Assembly: GCA_040389045.1 (NCBI GenBank)
Contig: JAZKAT010000014.1
Location: forward strand, 1 to 64,000
Length of the DNA stretch: 64,000 nucleotides
Source of the DNA: UBA5158 sp040389045
Lineage (GTDB): Bacteria > Pseudomonadota > Gammaproteobacteria > DSM-16500
Direction: 5' to 3'
Part shown: piece after piece, positions 51,730-61,624 of the stretch
How positions within the stretch are numbered: the stretch's first letter is position 1
Layout: each line of letters opens with the position of its first letter
Made by a program: the position numbers and the translations under genes
The notes under the pieces: model-generated
The model's database searches: none
What the model saw: only the letters and a program-made list of their open reading frames with translations
What the model was told of the DNA's origin: nothing

Positions 51730-52926
51730 CTAGCCTTTAGGCTTAAACGCCTGTACCCCTGTTTGCGCATGCCCTAAAATCAACGCATGAATATCCGCCG
51801 TCCCCTCATACGTTTTCACCGTTTCCAAATTCACCATATGCCGCATTACTTGAAACTCTTCCATAATCCCATTAGCCCCATGCATGTCCCGCGCTTCACG
51901 CGCCACGTCCAAAGCCAATAACGTTGAATTACGTTTGATAATTGAAATTAACGGCGTAGTCGCGCGTCCTTCATCCTTCAACCGACCCGCACGCAAACAA
52001 CCTTGCAGCGCCAGCGCAATACCCGTTTGCATATTCGCCAGTTTAAATTGTATCAATTGGTTCGCCGCCAGCGGTTGTCCAAACTGCTTGCGGTCCAAAA
52101 CATATTGTCGCGCCGCATGCCAGCAAAATTCCGCCGCGCCTAAAGCACCCCAGGCAATTCCATAACGCGCACTGTCAAGACAACCCAATGGCCCTGCCAA
52201 ACCATCCGCGCCAGGTAATTCATTTTCAGCCGGTACAAATACATCTTCCATCACAATCTCACCAGTGATAGAAACCCGCAAACTAAGCTTGCCATGCATG
52301 ATCGGGGCCGATAATCCCGCCATACCTTTTTCTAAAATAAAACCGCGCACGCGCCCCGCATCATTACGCGCCCACACCACAAACACATCCGCGATAGGCG
52401 AATTGGTAATCCACATCTTTGTGCCTTTCAACACAAAACCACCATCCACTGTTTTAGCGCGCGCTTCCATACCCGAAGGATCAGAGCCATGATTGGGTTC
52501 AGTCAAACCAAAACACCCTATCCATTCACCCGTTGCCATCTTAGGTAAAAATTTTTCACGTTGCGCTTCACTGCCATACGTATGAATGGCATGCATAGCC
52601 AAACTCGATTGCACACTCATCGCCGAACGATAACCGGAATCAACCCGTTCAATTTCGCGTATCACTAATCCATACGCCACATAATTAATTCCCGCGCAGC
52701 CATAACCTTTGATGGTCGCGCCTAAAAATCCCGCCGCGCCCATTTCACGCATGATGTCTTTATCAAAATGTTGATCGCGAAACGCGGCGATGACTCGTGG
52801 CTGTAATTTTTCCTGCGCGTAATCCTGCGCGGCATCACGCACCAGACGTTCTTCTTCCGAAAGTTGATCATTCAAAAAGAAGGGATCATCCCATTGAAAT
52901 GCCGGACCCTGCGCAGAATTTTTCAT
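51730..52926 (-). CDS. gcdH: glutaryl-CoA dehydrogenase-like acyl-CoA dehydrogenase
   Basis: A 398-residue flavoprotein. WIGCFGLTEPNHGSDPSGM is the first acyl-CoA dehydrogenase signature, TKMWITNSPIADVFVVWA the flavin region, and KTYEGTADIHALILG contains the catalytic Glu in the pattern typical of glutaryl-CoA dehydrogenases, as do the lengths and the LxDGYR-like VDSGYRSAMSVQSSL block. The enzyme turns glutaryl-CoA into crotonyl-CoA in lysine and tryptophan breakdown, passing electrons to ETF. The gene sits 17 bases after the aconitase end in the same direction as aconitase, so they may be co-transcribed from the aconitase side. Confidence 0.88.
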   Translation of the reverse strand: MKNSAQGPAFQWDDPFFLNDQLSEEERLVRDAAQDYAQEKLQPRVIAAFRDQHFDKDIMREMGAAGFLGATIKGYGCAGINYVAYGLVIREIERVDSGYRSAMSVQSSLAMHAIHTYGSEAQREKFLPKMATGEWIGCFGLTEPNHGSDPSGMEARAKTVDGGFVLKGTKMWITNSPIADVFVVWARNDAGRVRGFILEKGMAGLSAPIMHGKLSLRVSITGEIVMEDVFVPAENELPGADGLAGPLGCLDSARYGIAWGALGAAEFCWHAARQYVLDRKQFGQPLAANQLIQFKLANMQTGIALALQGCLRAGRLKDEGRATTPLISIIKRNSTLLALDVAREARDMHGANGIMEEFQVMRHMVNLETVKTYEGTADIHALILGHAQTGVQAFKPKG

Positions 52927-52943
52927 TAATGTTTCTCGAAAAA

Positions 52944-54887
52944 TTATTTGGGAGGATGTTTTTTAGCCCAGTTAATCAAGCCGCCCTCAATTAAAATGTC
53001 TACCTGACGCGGCGACAATTTATGCAGCAGTGGGATTTTAGTATTTTTGCCTTCGATAGTGGCAGTAATTTCATTGCCTTTTTTAAGTGTTTCCGGCAAA
53101 TCCGACAACACTAACACATCACCGGTAGAAATTTTTTCATAATCCGCCGTGTTAGCGAACACTAGCGGCACAATGCCGAAATTCACCAGATTTTGCCAAT
53201 GGATACGCGCGAAACTCTTGCTGATCACCACCTGCAAACCTAAAAACCGTGGCGCCAGCGCTGCATGTTCGCGGCTGGAACCCTGACCGTAATTTTCACC
53301 GCCGATAACGGTGTGGCCGCCTTGCAATGCCTTAGCGCGTCTAAAATAAGTTTCATCAATCACATCAAATGAAAATTCACTGATTTTTGGAATGTTACTG
53401 CGATACGGTAATACGCGGGCGCCGGCTGGCATGATTTCATCCGTGGAAATATTGTCACCCATTTTCAGCAACACTGCGACTTTCACTTCTTGCGGCAGCG
53501 GTTTTAATTCCGGTAACGATGCAATATTGGGGCCTTTGATTAACTTAGTGGTGCGAGCTTTGTCTAGCGGTAACGGCGCTTCTAACATCGCTTTATTAAT
53601 AATGCGTTTGCGCGGCAATTTTACTTTGGGATACGCCATATCCAATTTGCGCGGATCAGTAATGACACCATAAATAGCAGAAGCCGTCGCTACTTCCGGA
53701 CTGCAAAGATATACACTGTCTTCGCGTGTACCAGAGCGGCCAGGAAAATTACGTGGGCCCGTGCGCAAACTATTACGTCCCGAAGCAGGCGCCTGCCCCA
53801 TGCCTATGCAACCATTACAACCGGCTTGATGGATGCGTGCGCCAGCATGCACTAAATCCCCCAGCAAACCTTCGTCCGCTAATTCTTCCAATTCATTACG
53901 GGAAGCGGGATTAACATCAAATGAAACAGCGGAATGCACGCGCTTGCCTTTCACGATCAATGCGGAAATGGCAAAGTCACGATAACCCGGATTTGCAGAA
54001 GAACCTATGTAAGATTGATAAACTTCGCGTCCCACCACTTCACGCACGGGCACAACTTTACCGGGACTTGAAGGCAAGGCGATTAAAGGTTCCAGTTCTG
54101 CTAAATTGATGTCAGCGCGTTTATCATATTTCGCACCGGGGTCAGCCACAATTTCCTTCCAGTCATCAGCGCGTTGCATACTATCTAAAAATTTAAACGT
54201 TTCTTTGTCTGATGGAAACACAGTCGCCGTAGCGCCAAGTTCCGCACCCATGTTAGCGATTACATGTCGGTCCATCGCCGTTAAATGTTTTAAGCCCGGG
54301 CCGAAATATTCAATAATATAATCCACACCGCCTTTCACATCATAACGACGCAACATTTCCAGAATAATATCTTTGGCACTAACCCAGTCGGGCAACTTAC
54401 CCGTTAATTTGACGCCAAATACTTTAGGCATTTTGACATTGAAAGGATAACCCGCCATCGACATCGCCACTTCTAAACCGCCCGCGCCCATGGCTAACAT
54501 GCCAAGACAACCCGCGGCGCAGGTATGACTGTCCGATCCCAATAAGGTTTTGCCGGGAATACCGAAGTTTTGCATATGCAGAGGATGACTGACGCCATTA
54601 CCAGGACGGCTAAACCATACGCCGAAGCGTTCCGCGGCGCTTTGCAAAAACAAATGATCGTCCGCGTTTTTATAATCTTCCTGAATTAAATTGTGATCGA
54701 CATATTGCGCTGATAACTCCGTTCTAACACGCTCTACATTCATGGCTTCCAGCTCTAGCATCACTAACGTGCCGGTGGCGTCTTGGCAAAGTGTTTGATC
54801 GATTTTCAGTGCAATTTCTTCACCTGGAACCATCTTGCCTTCTATCAAATGAGATTGGATCAATTTTTGAGCAACATTCATCGCCAT
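52944..54887 (-). CDS. aconitate hydratase
   Basis: A 647-residue aconitase. LLGSDSHTCAAGCLGMLAMGAGG has the first cluster Cys region, AGCNGCIGMGQAP the other two cluster cysteines, and GENYGQGSSREHAALAPRFLG is the C-terminal swivel-domain motif with the catalytic Ser. It interconverts citrate and isocitrate in the TCA cycle. The length is shorter than AcnA or AcnB of E. coli (about 890 and 865) and matches the compact, mitochondrial-like type seen in several bacteria, so I leave the symbol open. The neighbours, acs and glutaryl-CoA dehydrogenase, also feed or use acetyl-CoA. Confidence 0.92.
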   Translation of the reverse strand: MAMNVAQKLIQSHLIEGKMVPGEEIALKIDQTLCQDATGTLVMLELEAMNVERVRTELSAQYVDHNLIQEDYKNADDHLFLQSAAERFGVWFSRPGNGVSHPLHMQNFGIPGKTLLGSDSHTCAAGCLGMLAMGAGGLEVAMSMAGYPFNVKMPKVFGVKLTGKLPDWVSAKDIILEMLRRYDVKGGVDYIIEYFGPGLKHLTAMDRHVIANMGAELGATATVFPSDKETFKFLDSMQRADDWKEIVADPGAKYDKRADINLAELEPLIALPSSPGKVVPVREVVGREVYQSYIGSSANPGYRDFAISALIVKGKRVHSAVSFDVNPASRNELEELADEGLLGDLVHAGARIHQAGCNGCIGMGQAPASGRNSLRTGPRNFPGRSGTREDSVYLCSPEVATASAIYGVITDPRKLDMAYPKVKLPRKRIINKAMLEAPLPLDKARTTKLIKGPNIASLPELKPLPQEVKVAVLLKMGDNISTDEIMPAGARVLPYRSNIPKISEFSFDVIDETYFRRAKALQGGHTVIGGENYGQGSSREHAALAPRFLGLQVVISKSFARIHWQNLVNFGIVPLVFANTADYEKISTGDVLVLSDLPETLKKGNEITATIEGKNTKIPLLHKLSPRQVDILIEGGLINWAKKHPPK

Positions 54888-54926
54888 TGTTACACTCCCG
54901 TGACCCTGCGCAGGCTTGGTAAATTT

Positions 54927-56828
54927 TTAAAAAGGATTTGGTATTGGAACAGCTTTGCCATTAACTTTCAACTCACCGTGTTCATAGTCGATGTCAATAA
55001 CATAGCTATCTTTAACTTGTTTAATAAAACCTTGTTGTATTTCCGCATCAAATTTTTTGCGGGCTTCCCCCTGGTCCTGGGCAGCCACATTTGAAGCCGC
55101 AACGTGGATAGTATCATCGCCACCACCAAAGGATGATTCCGGGTTGGTAGAAGCATATTGACTTTTTAATTGGTCTCCCAGATCCGACGGTAATCTTTTG
55201 GCTGCAACGATATCATCAATACTCGAATTATAAATTTCAGAAGAAAAACCTTGTTTTTGCAACAAAATCAACGCAGCGCGCGTGTCACTGGTAATTTTGT
55301 TTTCGCGTACCCAGACATCCAATTGTTTGTTTGCGCCGGCATTTGCCGCCACATTTTGGAATGGCGTGTTTAATGCCGTTAGATAATCACGCTTCAGAAT
55401 GGGCGCCAGAGTGGCTGGAATCATCCTGATGGCAACTCGCCCATCAATATAGGAATTGAAAGCATCTGCTGGTATATTTTTTTGTTGCAAGGAAACTATA
55501 TTTTTAATTTCATCCGCGGTCAGGCCCTGCGCAGCCAGCGGTTCTAGCATTTCATCAAACGATTCTGGCTTGCCTGTAGTTGAAGTTGATGAAATGGGTG
55601 TAGGCATGGTTGAGGCAGACTGACGCTCTGCCGTCTTTTGATCGATATACATAATAATTTGATCTACTAGTGCGGTAGCCGCGGTCACATGCAATTTGAA
55701 ATTCATTTGCATTAAATCATTAATGCTATTTGGCAGCGGATTTTTTTCTGGCCATGCCAGTAGCGCTGAAGAAGAGAAAGGGCCATAAGAAGTATTAATC
55801 ATGCTGCTTTCATTGATCGAAAAAGTCGGCGTTATCAAATGTGGCGCTGCTGCGGTAAGTTGCGCTAATAACATTAATTGAGTAGCTTGAGGATCACTTT
55901 GTTTTTCCAAATTGGCGCTTGCATCATGCACAGCTTCCATCACTTTTTTTAGTGCGACAGTGTTGACGCTGTTAATGGTCAATTTAAAAGTGCCGGGACC
56001 AGCATTATAATCCTGGGCTTCATATTTAGTGAAGGTGAGAGCTAGCGTGCCAGACAAATTATTTTTTGCATCAACGCTAGAGTTCACCCCATAACTCAAG
56101 CCCGTCAATCTCACAACTTGCGAAGCAGACGAAATGTTTATCAGCGGAATATTAAGTAACGTAGTGCCCACACAAACCACATATTTACCGCAATTACCTT
56201 CTCCATCTATCTGTTGCGCTGAAATTTGTACGCCGTGCTCCGCGTTTTGAATATATAATGGACCACCCACTAAGGACGTCTTAAAATTTTCTAATTCAAA
56301 ATTGTGTTTGAAAACCGTTTCTATATCACCACTCATGCCAGTCCAGGTGATTTTGGAATCTTGTTGACCTGGCACTTTAATGAGAAAAGCTGCTGACTGA
56401 AAGTGACTTTGATAATTTTGCAGAAAACTGACCCAGGTAAATATTCCCATCACGCCACTATCTGAGTTCGCGCCACCTAACAAATAATTCTCGAATTGTT
56501 TATCAAGGTGGATATGACTAGCGATAGTCGCTTCAGCGAATTTGTGATTATGGGTATCGGGATCGGCAATGATTGGGCCATGCTGGATGACTTGATCAAT
56601 GGTAATTTTAGCTTTTGGATTATTTCCGGAAGCAATTTCCAGTTTGGCGGTAGAGCTCAACCAGCCTAAATGATATTCAACAATATTAATTGGTGCACCG
56701 CTGGCGTGACGCGCGGCAATCATCTTATAATAATTCTGTTTGAAAAAAAATCCATCCACGAAAGGGGCCGCTAGCACGGCCACAATAATTAAGACTACTG
56801 CAACAACGTATTTAGCTTTAATACGCAT
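54927..56828 (-). CDS. DUF945 (YdgA-like) membrane-anchored protein
   Basis: About 633 residues, with one N-terminal membrane anchor (YVVAVVLIIVAVLAAPFV) and a large exported part. The opening after the anchor, FKQNYYKMIAARHA...INIVEYHLGWLSSTAKLEI, is that of DUF945/YdgA proteins. A Ser/Thr/Pro linker near residue 415 precedes a C-terminal half with two similar helical segments (about LTADEIKNIVSLQQKNIPADAF and others). The start at 56828 follows AAGGA; the frame opens at 56891. The family role is unsettled, though E. coli YdgA has been linked to envelope function and motility. It lies just downstream of acs. Confidence 0.8.
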   Translation of the reverse strand: MRIKAKYVVAVVLIIVAVLAAPFVDGFFFKQNYYKMIAARHASGAPINIVEYHLGWLSSTAKLEIASGNNPKAKITIDQVIQHGPIIADPDTHNHKFAEATIASHIHLDKQFENYLLGGANSDSGVMGIFTWVSFLQNYQSHFQSAAFLIKVPGQQDSKITWTGMSGDIETVFKHNFELENFKTSLVGGPLYIQNAEHGVQISAQQIDGEGNCGKYVVCVGTTLLNIPLINISSASQVVRLTGLSYGVNSSVDAKNNLSGTLALTFTKYEAQDYNAGPGTFKLTINSVNTVALKKVMEAVHDASANLEKQSDPQATQLMLLAQLTAAAPHLITPTFSINESSMINTSYGPFSSSALLAWPEKNPLPNSINDLMQMNFKLHVTAATALVDQIIMYIDQKTAERQSASTMPTPISSTSTTGKPESFDEMLEPLAAQGLTADEIKNIVSLQQKNIPADAFNSYIDGRVAIRMIPATLAPILKRDYLTALNTPFQNVAANAGANKQLDVWVRENKITSDTRAALILLQKQGFSSEIYNSSIDDIVAAKRLPSDLGDQLKSQYASTNPESSFGGGDDTIHVAASNVAAQDQGEARKKFDAEIQQGFIKQVKDSYVIDIDYEHGELKVNGKAVPIPNPF

Positions 56829-56890
56829 TTGCCGAATCCTTTTTTGAGGTGATTTTATTGAAATTATATCATAATCCACCCCACCTGGCA

Positions 56891-58834
56891 TTACAGGGCT
56901 GCAATCTCGATTCGATTCATTATTAAATTTTCAACGACTTGCGGATCGGCAAGGGTTGAGGTATCACCTAACTCTTTTAAGTCATTATTTGCAATTTTGC
57001 GCAATAATCGTCGCATAATTTTTCCGGAACGGGTCTTGGGCAACGCTTCTGTCCATTGTACATAGTCAGGGGCCGCTATAGGCCCTATCACTTCACGCAC
57101 CTTCAGGATCAAGGCTTTTTTTAATTTGTCAGAAGGCACGATACCGGCTTTGGGTGTGACGAAGGCATAAATGGCTTCACCTTTAATCGCATGCGGCACC
57201 GCAACAACCGCTGCTTCCGCGATGGCTGATAATTTCAGTAATGCGCTCTCTACTTCACCTGTACCGATGCGGTGACCAGAAATTTTCAAAACGTCATCAT
57301 TGCGTCCGGTAATCCAGAAATAACCCTGCTTATCACAACGCGCATCATCACCCGTTAGATAATTGCCAGGAAATTCATGAAAATAATTTTTTACAAAACG
57401 TTCGCGATGTTTGTAAACCGTCTGCATTATGCCTGGCCATGGTTGCTGGATGACTAATTTACCCATGACATCTGCTGCAGCGATATTTCCATCATCATCA
57501 AAAATCGCTGGCACTACACCAAAGAATGGCCACGCGGCCGCGCCTGCGACGAGTGGTGTAACCCCCGGCAACGCTGAGATGAGAATGCCGCCGGTCTCGG
57601 TTTGCCACCAGGTATCAACGATAGGACAACGGCCATCGCCTACTACGTTGAAATACCATTCCCATACTTCAGGATTAATTGGTTCACCAACGCTGCCTAA
57701 TATTTTTAAACTGCGCCGGCTGGTTTTTTTCACCCATTCATCGCCTTCGCGACGCAGCGCACGAATTGCCGTTGGCGACGTGTAAAAAATATCAACTTGA
57801 TATCTATCTATCACTTCCCAGTAACGCGCAAACGTCGGATACGTTGGCGTGCCTTCAAAAATCAGCGTCGTACCACCATTTAATAATGGCCCATAAACCG
57901 TATAAGTATGACCGGTGATCCAGCCAATATCGGCGGTACACCAATAAATTTCCTGATCGTGATAATCAAAAATATAATAAAAAGTCATGGCCGCAAAAAC
58001 CAGATAACCGCCATGCGTATGTAAAATTCCTTTGGGTTTTCCCGTTGAGCCTGAGGTGTAAAGAATAAATAAGGGATCTTCCGCATCCATTATTTCAGGC
58101 TCGCACAGCGGCGCCGCCTCAGCAATGATTTCGTGATACCAAAGATCGCGGCCATTGAGCCAGGAAATAGCTTCGTCAGTATGTTTGACGACAATAACTT
58201 TTTGCACGTACTCTGAATTTTGTACGGCGGTATCTACGCTTTTTTTCAGAGGAATAATTTTTTGGCCGCGGAAACCCGCGCTAGCAGTGATAACAATTTT
58301 ACATTCCGCGTCATCAATTCGAGTCTTTAAAGCATCCGCTGAAAACCCGCCGAAGACAATGGAATGCACCGCGCCAATACGCACACACGCTAATATCGCC
58401 ACAACCGCTTCTGGTATCATCGGCATGTAAATACAAACATGGTCGCCTTTTTTTACACCCAATTGTTTTAGTGCATTGGCAAAACGGCAGACTTCTTCAT
58501 GCAATTGCGCATACGTTATTTTTTTTGTTGCGCTGGCTTCATCACCTTCCCAGATAAGCGCGACTTGCTCCGCGCGAGTTGGCAAATGACGGTCAAGACA
58601 ATTATAGGAAGCATTTAATTTTCCATTCTGAAACCAGGTGACATCCTGCTCGGCAAAACTACCGGTTAAAACTGTGTCCCAAGGTTCAAACCAGGAAATA
58701 AATTTTTCTGCCTGCTCACCCCAGAAACCCTGTGGGTCTTGGATGGACTCTGCATATAACTTTTGATACTGAGCAAGGTTTAAATGCGTTTCTCGCGCAA
58801 ATTTGGCGGGAATGGATACTATTTTTGCAGACAT
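56891..58834 (-). CDS. acs: acetyl-CoA synthetase
   Basis: A 647-residue AMP-forming acetate-CoA ligase of the usual length. ILYTSGSTGKPKGILHTHGG is the P-loop, GSVGEPINPEVWEWY and DTWWQTETGG the adenylate-binding blocks, ITGRNDDVLKISGHRIGTGEVE the hinge and PKTRSGKIMRR has the lysine that is acetylated in Acs proteins. It activates acetate to acetyl-CoA. The gene's end abuts the DUF945 frame. The direction of transcription matches DUF945, aconitase and gcdH, all on the minus strand. Confidence 0.97.
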   Translation of the reverse strand: MSAKIVSIPAKFARETHLNLAQYQKLYAESIQDPQGFWGEQAEKFISWFEPWDTVLTGSFAEQDVTWFQNGKLNASYNCLDRHLPTRAEQVALIWEGDEASATKKITYAQLHEEVCRFANALKQLGVKKGDHVCIYMPMIPEAVVAILACVRIGAVHSIVFGGFSADALKTRIDDAECKIVITASAGFRGQKIIPLKKSVDTAVQNSEYVQKVIVVKHTDEAISWLNGRDLWYHEIIAEAAPLCEPEIMDAEDPLFILYTSGSTGKPKGILHTHGGYLVFAAMTFYYIFDYHDQEIYWCTADIGWITGHTYTVYGPLLNGGTTLIFEGTPTYPTFARYWEVIDRYQVDIFYTSPTAIRALRREGDEWVKKTSRRSLKILGSVGEPINPEVWEWYFNVVGDGRCPIVDTWWQTETGGILISALPGVTPLVAGAAAWPFFGVVPAIFDDDGNIAAADVMGKLVIQQPWPGIMQTVYKHRERFVKNYFHEFPGNYLTGDDARCDKQGYFWITGRNDDVLKISGHRIGTGEVESALLKLSAIAEAAVVAVPHAIKGEAIYAFVTPKAGIVPSDKLKKALILKVREVIGPIAAPDYVQWTEALPKTRSGKIMRRLLRKIANNDLKELGDTSTLADPQVVENLIMNRIEIAAL

Positions 58835-58970
58835 ACGGCTTCCTTTGGCAGTCTATTCAATCAGAAAAGGAAAATAACATGTAACCCGCACGTTCAGCAA
58901 ATCACGCGCTAAATCTTCCGACATTTTTTCATAATTTTTAGGTTATAATGGGCGCTACTTGGGGGTCGTC

Positions 58971-59519
58971 ATGCGACGTAAAAAATCAACTTTAAGCACT
59001 CTGTTTCCCGCGGTGATTGTCGCCGCTCTCGTTGTTTTGTTAGCGTTAGAAATAACGAATCGTTACGACCTTAATTTCAGCTCCGCGCTAAAACAAAAAG
59101 TCCCGGCTTTTGAAGCGCCTGATTTATGGAAAGCGAATGCTTACTTAACGCCGCAAGATTTTAAAGGCAAAGTGGTTTTATTAAATGTCTGGGCATCGTG
59201 GTGTCCATCCTGTCGCAGCGAACACGATACGCTCCTTACTATCCAACATAAAAATATTGTGCCGATTTATAGTCTGGTTTACAAAGATGAAGCCAGCGAC
59301 GCCAAAGCATTTTTATCGGAGCATGGCAATCCTTATGTTAAAAGTGGTCTTGATACTCAGGGGACTATAGGAAAATATTTACATGTTTACGGCACGCCAG
59401 AAACATTTTTAATTGATAAACACGGCCTCATTCGTTACCGTCACGTAGGTGTGGTGGACGAGAGGATTTGGCAAGAAATTTTATTGCCTCTTGTTGATCA
59501 ATATAAAATGGAAAAATAA
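58971..59519 (+). CDS. dsbE: thiol:disulfide interchange protein DsbE/CcmG
   Basis: A 182-residue thioredoxin-fold protein with an N-terminal membrane anchor (FPAVIVAALVVLLALEI) and the active site WASWCPSCRSEHD in a CcmG-like setting (GKVVLLNVWASWC; later VYGTPETFLIDKHGLIRYRHVG with the cis-Pro). It reduces apocytochrome c heme-binding cysteines in the periplasm. No other ccm gene lies in the window. The ATG at 58971 follows GGGGG. It is divergent from acs and begins a forward run with DUF432, mscS, rimB and rimK. Confidence 0.88.
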   Translation: MRRKKSTLSTLFPAVIVAALVVLLALEITNRYDLNFSSALKQKVPAFEAPDLWKANAYLTPQDFKGKVVLLNVWASWCPSCRSEHDTLLTIQHKNIVPIYSLVYKDEASDAKAFLSEHGNPYVKSGLDTQGTIGKYLHVYGTPETFLIDKHGLIRYRHVGVVDERIWQEILLPLVDQYKMEK

Positions 59520-59541
59520 CTTCTGCGGATAAAATCAATCC

Positions 59542-60339
59542 ATGAAAAAACAAGCCATCATTTGGTGGGGAACATTTAATTTCCAGGAAAACAAACCACG
59601 GTTTTGGGAAATTGGTGCATTATTGCTGGGTATCGAACGCCAGCCGCAGGAATGGCGTATTGCCAGCAATTCCAGTGATGATCTTGAACAGAATAATATT
59701 CAAGTTGGTGTGGAAAAATCCCCGCCGTTTCCAAATGATCTTTTGGAGTTTAAACGTTTTCTCTTTCATCAAACCAGTTCCACCATTACCTTGACCCCTA
59801 TTTTGGCTGATCGCGCGCAAGTTTCACACGCTGACACCGCGTTTTATTTACCGCCGAATCAGGAAGCGACGATTTATGTCAGTTCGCCGGTGTGGGTACG
59901 CATTGAAACCGGCAATCCTAAAAATACTTTGCTGGAAATTCCCGTAGTGCGTCAATCCGATACCTGGCATGGGCCGAATACGCTGGAAGGTGATTTGTGT
60001 TATGCAAGCCGCACTTTTTGCCGCACTGATTTGGAAAGTCTGCCCGTGCGTTCACATCGCGTGATCACGCCAGTCATTATTTATAATCATTCCAAAAGCC
60101 CGTTGCTGATTGAACAATTAAGTTTGCCGTTACCTTATTTATCCATTTACGTCGATGCGAATGGCGGTTTGTGGACGGAAGAACTCGTCATTAAAAATGA
60201 AATTAATTACAAACACACAGTGAAACAAGGCAAAGGCGCGCCCCATATCGCCAAAGATGCAAACTTGATTAGCGCGCCGCGGCTGTCGCTCAAAGGCATG
60301 AATTTTATCAGCATGTTTTACAGCTTGTTATCGGAGTAG
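59542..60339 (+). CDS. DUF432 family protein
   Basis: A 265-residue soluble protein that fits DUF432 by its block order: WWGTFNF and WEIGALLLGIER at the start, FYLPPNQEATIYVSSPVWVRIE in the middle, DTWHGPNTLEGDLCYASRTFCRTDLESLPVRSHRVITPVIIYN and SLPLPYLSIYVDANGGLWTEEL near the end. DUF432 genes are often next to MscS-type channels and RimK/RimB genes, as here. The spacing to the channel gene is 3 bases. The function is unknown; the link to the channel points to the cell envelope or osmotic stress. Confidence 0.82.
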   Translation: MKKQAIIWWGTFNFQENKPRFWEIGALLLGIERQPQEWRIASNSSDDLEQNNIQVGVEKSPPFPNDLLEFKRFLFHQTSSTITLTPILADRAQVSHADTAFYLPPNQEATIYVSSPVWVRIETGNPKNTLLEIPVVRQSDTWHGPNTLEGDLCYASRTFCRTDLESLPVRSHRVITPVIIYNHSKSPLLIEQLSLPLPYLSIYVDANGGLWTEELVIKNEINYKHTVKQGKGAPHIAKDANLISAPRLSLKGMNFISMFYSLLSE

Positions 60340-60342
60340 CAA

Positions 60343-61170
60343 ATGCATTTTTTTTCCGAAGATTTTTTTCACAACCACATTGAACCTTTCGTCTTGGCAA
60401 TATTGCTAGTCGCCGTCGGTTTTCTCGCCGCGCGGCTGTTAAGCAGCAGCATAGCGAAATCTCTTATGAAACAATTAACTCCTCAGCAATCCATGCTGCT
60501 GAAGCGTTTCATTTTTTATTTTGTGTTTTTTATATTTATCGCTTCGGCATTTGATCAGCTGGGTTTTCATGTTGGCGCCTTGTTAGGCGCGGCGGGAATT
60601 TTAACCGTGGCAATTGGTATCGCTTCACAAACATCCATGTCCAATATTGTCAGCGGCGCCTTCATGATTGGCGAAAAACCTTTTGAAGTCGGTCACACGA
60701 TAAAAGTGGGTGACATCCAGGGAGAAATATTATCAATCGATTTGCTATCAGTAAAATTACGCACCCAGGAAAATACCATGGTGCGTATTCCGAATGAAAT
60801 GTTGATTAAATCACCGATCACAAATTTGTCGTCTTTTCCTATTCGTCGCACTGATTTAAAAATTGGGGTAGCATATAAAGAAGACTTGGAAGTGGTCAAA
60901 GATGTCTTATTTGAGGTCGCTTATAAAAATCCGCTTTCGCTGATCGAACCCAAACCAGTACTACAAATCCTGGAATTCGGTGAATCCTCCATTAATTTAC
61001 TTTTTTCCGTCTGGAGCAGCCGGCATAACTTTCTGGATTTAAAAAATATTATTCAAATTGAAATACATAAAGCTTTTAATGCCAAAAAAATAGAAATGTC
61101 ATACCCTAGCCGTTCTTTATATTCCGGCAGTGGCAGTGAGCCATTTCCAATTAAAATTATTTCTGAATGA
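60343..61170 (+). CDS. MscS-family mechanosensitive channel
   Basis: A 275-residue small-conductance channel. Three hydrophobic segments occur near residues 15-35, 58-82 and 84-105; the third, GAAGILTVAIGIASQTSMSNIVSGAFM, is the pore-lining helix and beta-domain junction of MscS, followed by EVGHTIKVGDIQGEILSIDLLSVKLRT and the IPNEMLI loop. It releases solutes under hypo-osmotic stress. It sits between DUF432 (3 bases) and the RimB-like gene (10 bases). Confidence 0.9.
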   Translation: MHFFSEDFFHNHIEPFVLAILLVAVGFLAARLLSSSIAKSLMKQLTPQQSMLLKRFIFYFVFFIFIASAFDQLGFHVGALLGAAGILTVAIGIASQTSMSNIVSGAFMIGEKPFEVGHTIKVGDIQGEILSIDLLSVKLRTQENTMVRIPNEMLIKSPITNLSSFPIRRTDLKIGVAYKEDLEVVKDVLFEVAYKNPLSLIEPKPVLQILEFGESSINLLFSVWSSRHNFLDLKNIIQIEIHKAFNAKKIEMSYPSRSLYSGSGSEPFPIKIISE

Positions 61171-61180
61171 AGGACTTAAC

Positions 61181-61621
61181 ATGATAAAACGCCCCATTAT
61201 TGGTTGGCGGGAATGGGTAACCCTTCCAGAACTTGGTATTGAAAAGATCAAGGCAAAAGTAGATACTGGCGCCCGCACCTCTGCGCTGCACGCCTTTTCC
61301 TTGAAACCTTTCAAAGAAAATGGCCGCGACCGCATACACTTTGATATTCACCCTTTGCAGCATAATACTGATAAAATTATTACATGCACAGCGGACATCA
61401 TTGATTTAAGATGGGTGTCAGATTCGGGAGGTCACCGTGAAGAACGTTATGTCATTAACACCCCCGTCATTATTGGCGGAACTCACTGGCCGATAGAGAT
61501 TACTTTGACAGAACGGGATACAATGTTGTTTCGCATGTTGCTAGGCAGAAGTGCCATACGCAAACGCTACTTTGTCAACCCCGCACGATCATTTCTGACT
61601 AAAGAAAAAGAAGGTTCATAA
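61181..61621 (+). CDS. RimB-like ATP-dependent zinc protease / retropepsin-like protein
   Basis: A 146-residue protein of the Zn-protease/RimB family. IKAKVDTGARTSALHAF has the retropepsin-like DTGA motif, and RDRIHFDIHPLQ, HREERYVINTPVIIG, ITLTERDTMLFRMLLGRSAIRKRYFVNP follow. RimB-like proteins remove glutamates added by RimK from ribosomal protein S6. The start at 61181 follows AAGGA; the open frame begins at 61130 inside the mscS gene. The next gene, rimK, starts 3 bases after the stop. Confidence 0.85.
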   Translation: MIKRPIIGWREWVTLPELGIEKIKAKVDTGARTSALHAFSLKPFKENGRDRIHFDIHPLQHNTDKIITCTADIIDLRWVSDSGGHREERYVINTPVIIGGTHWPIEITLTERDTMLFRMLLGRSAIRKRYFVNPARSFLTKEKEGS

Positions 61622-61624
61622 AAA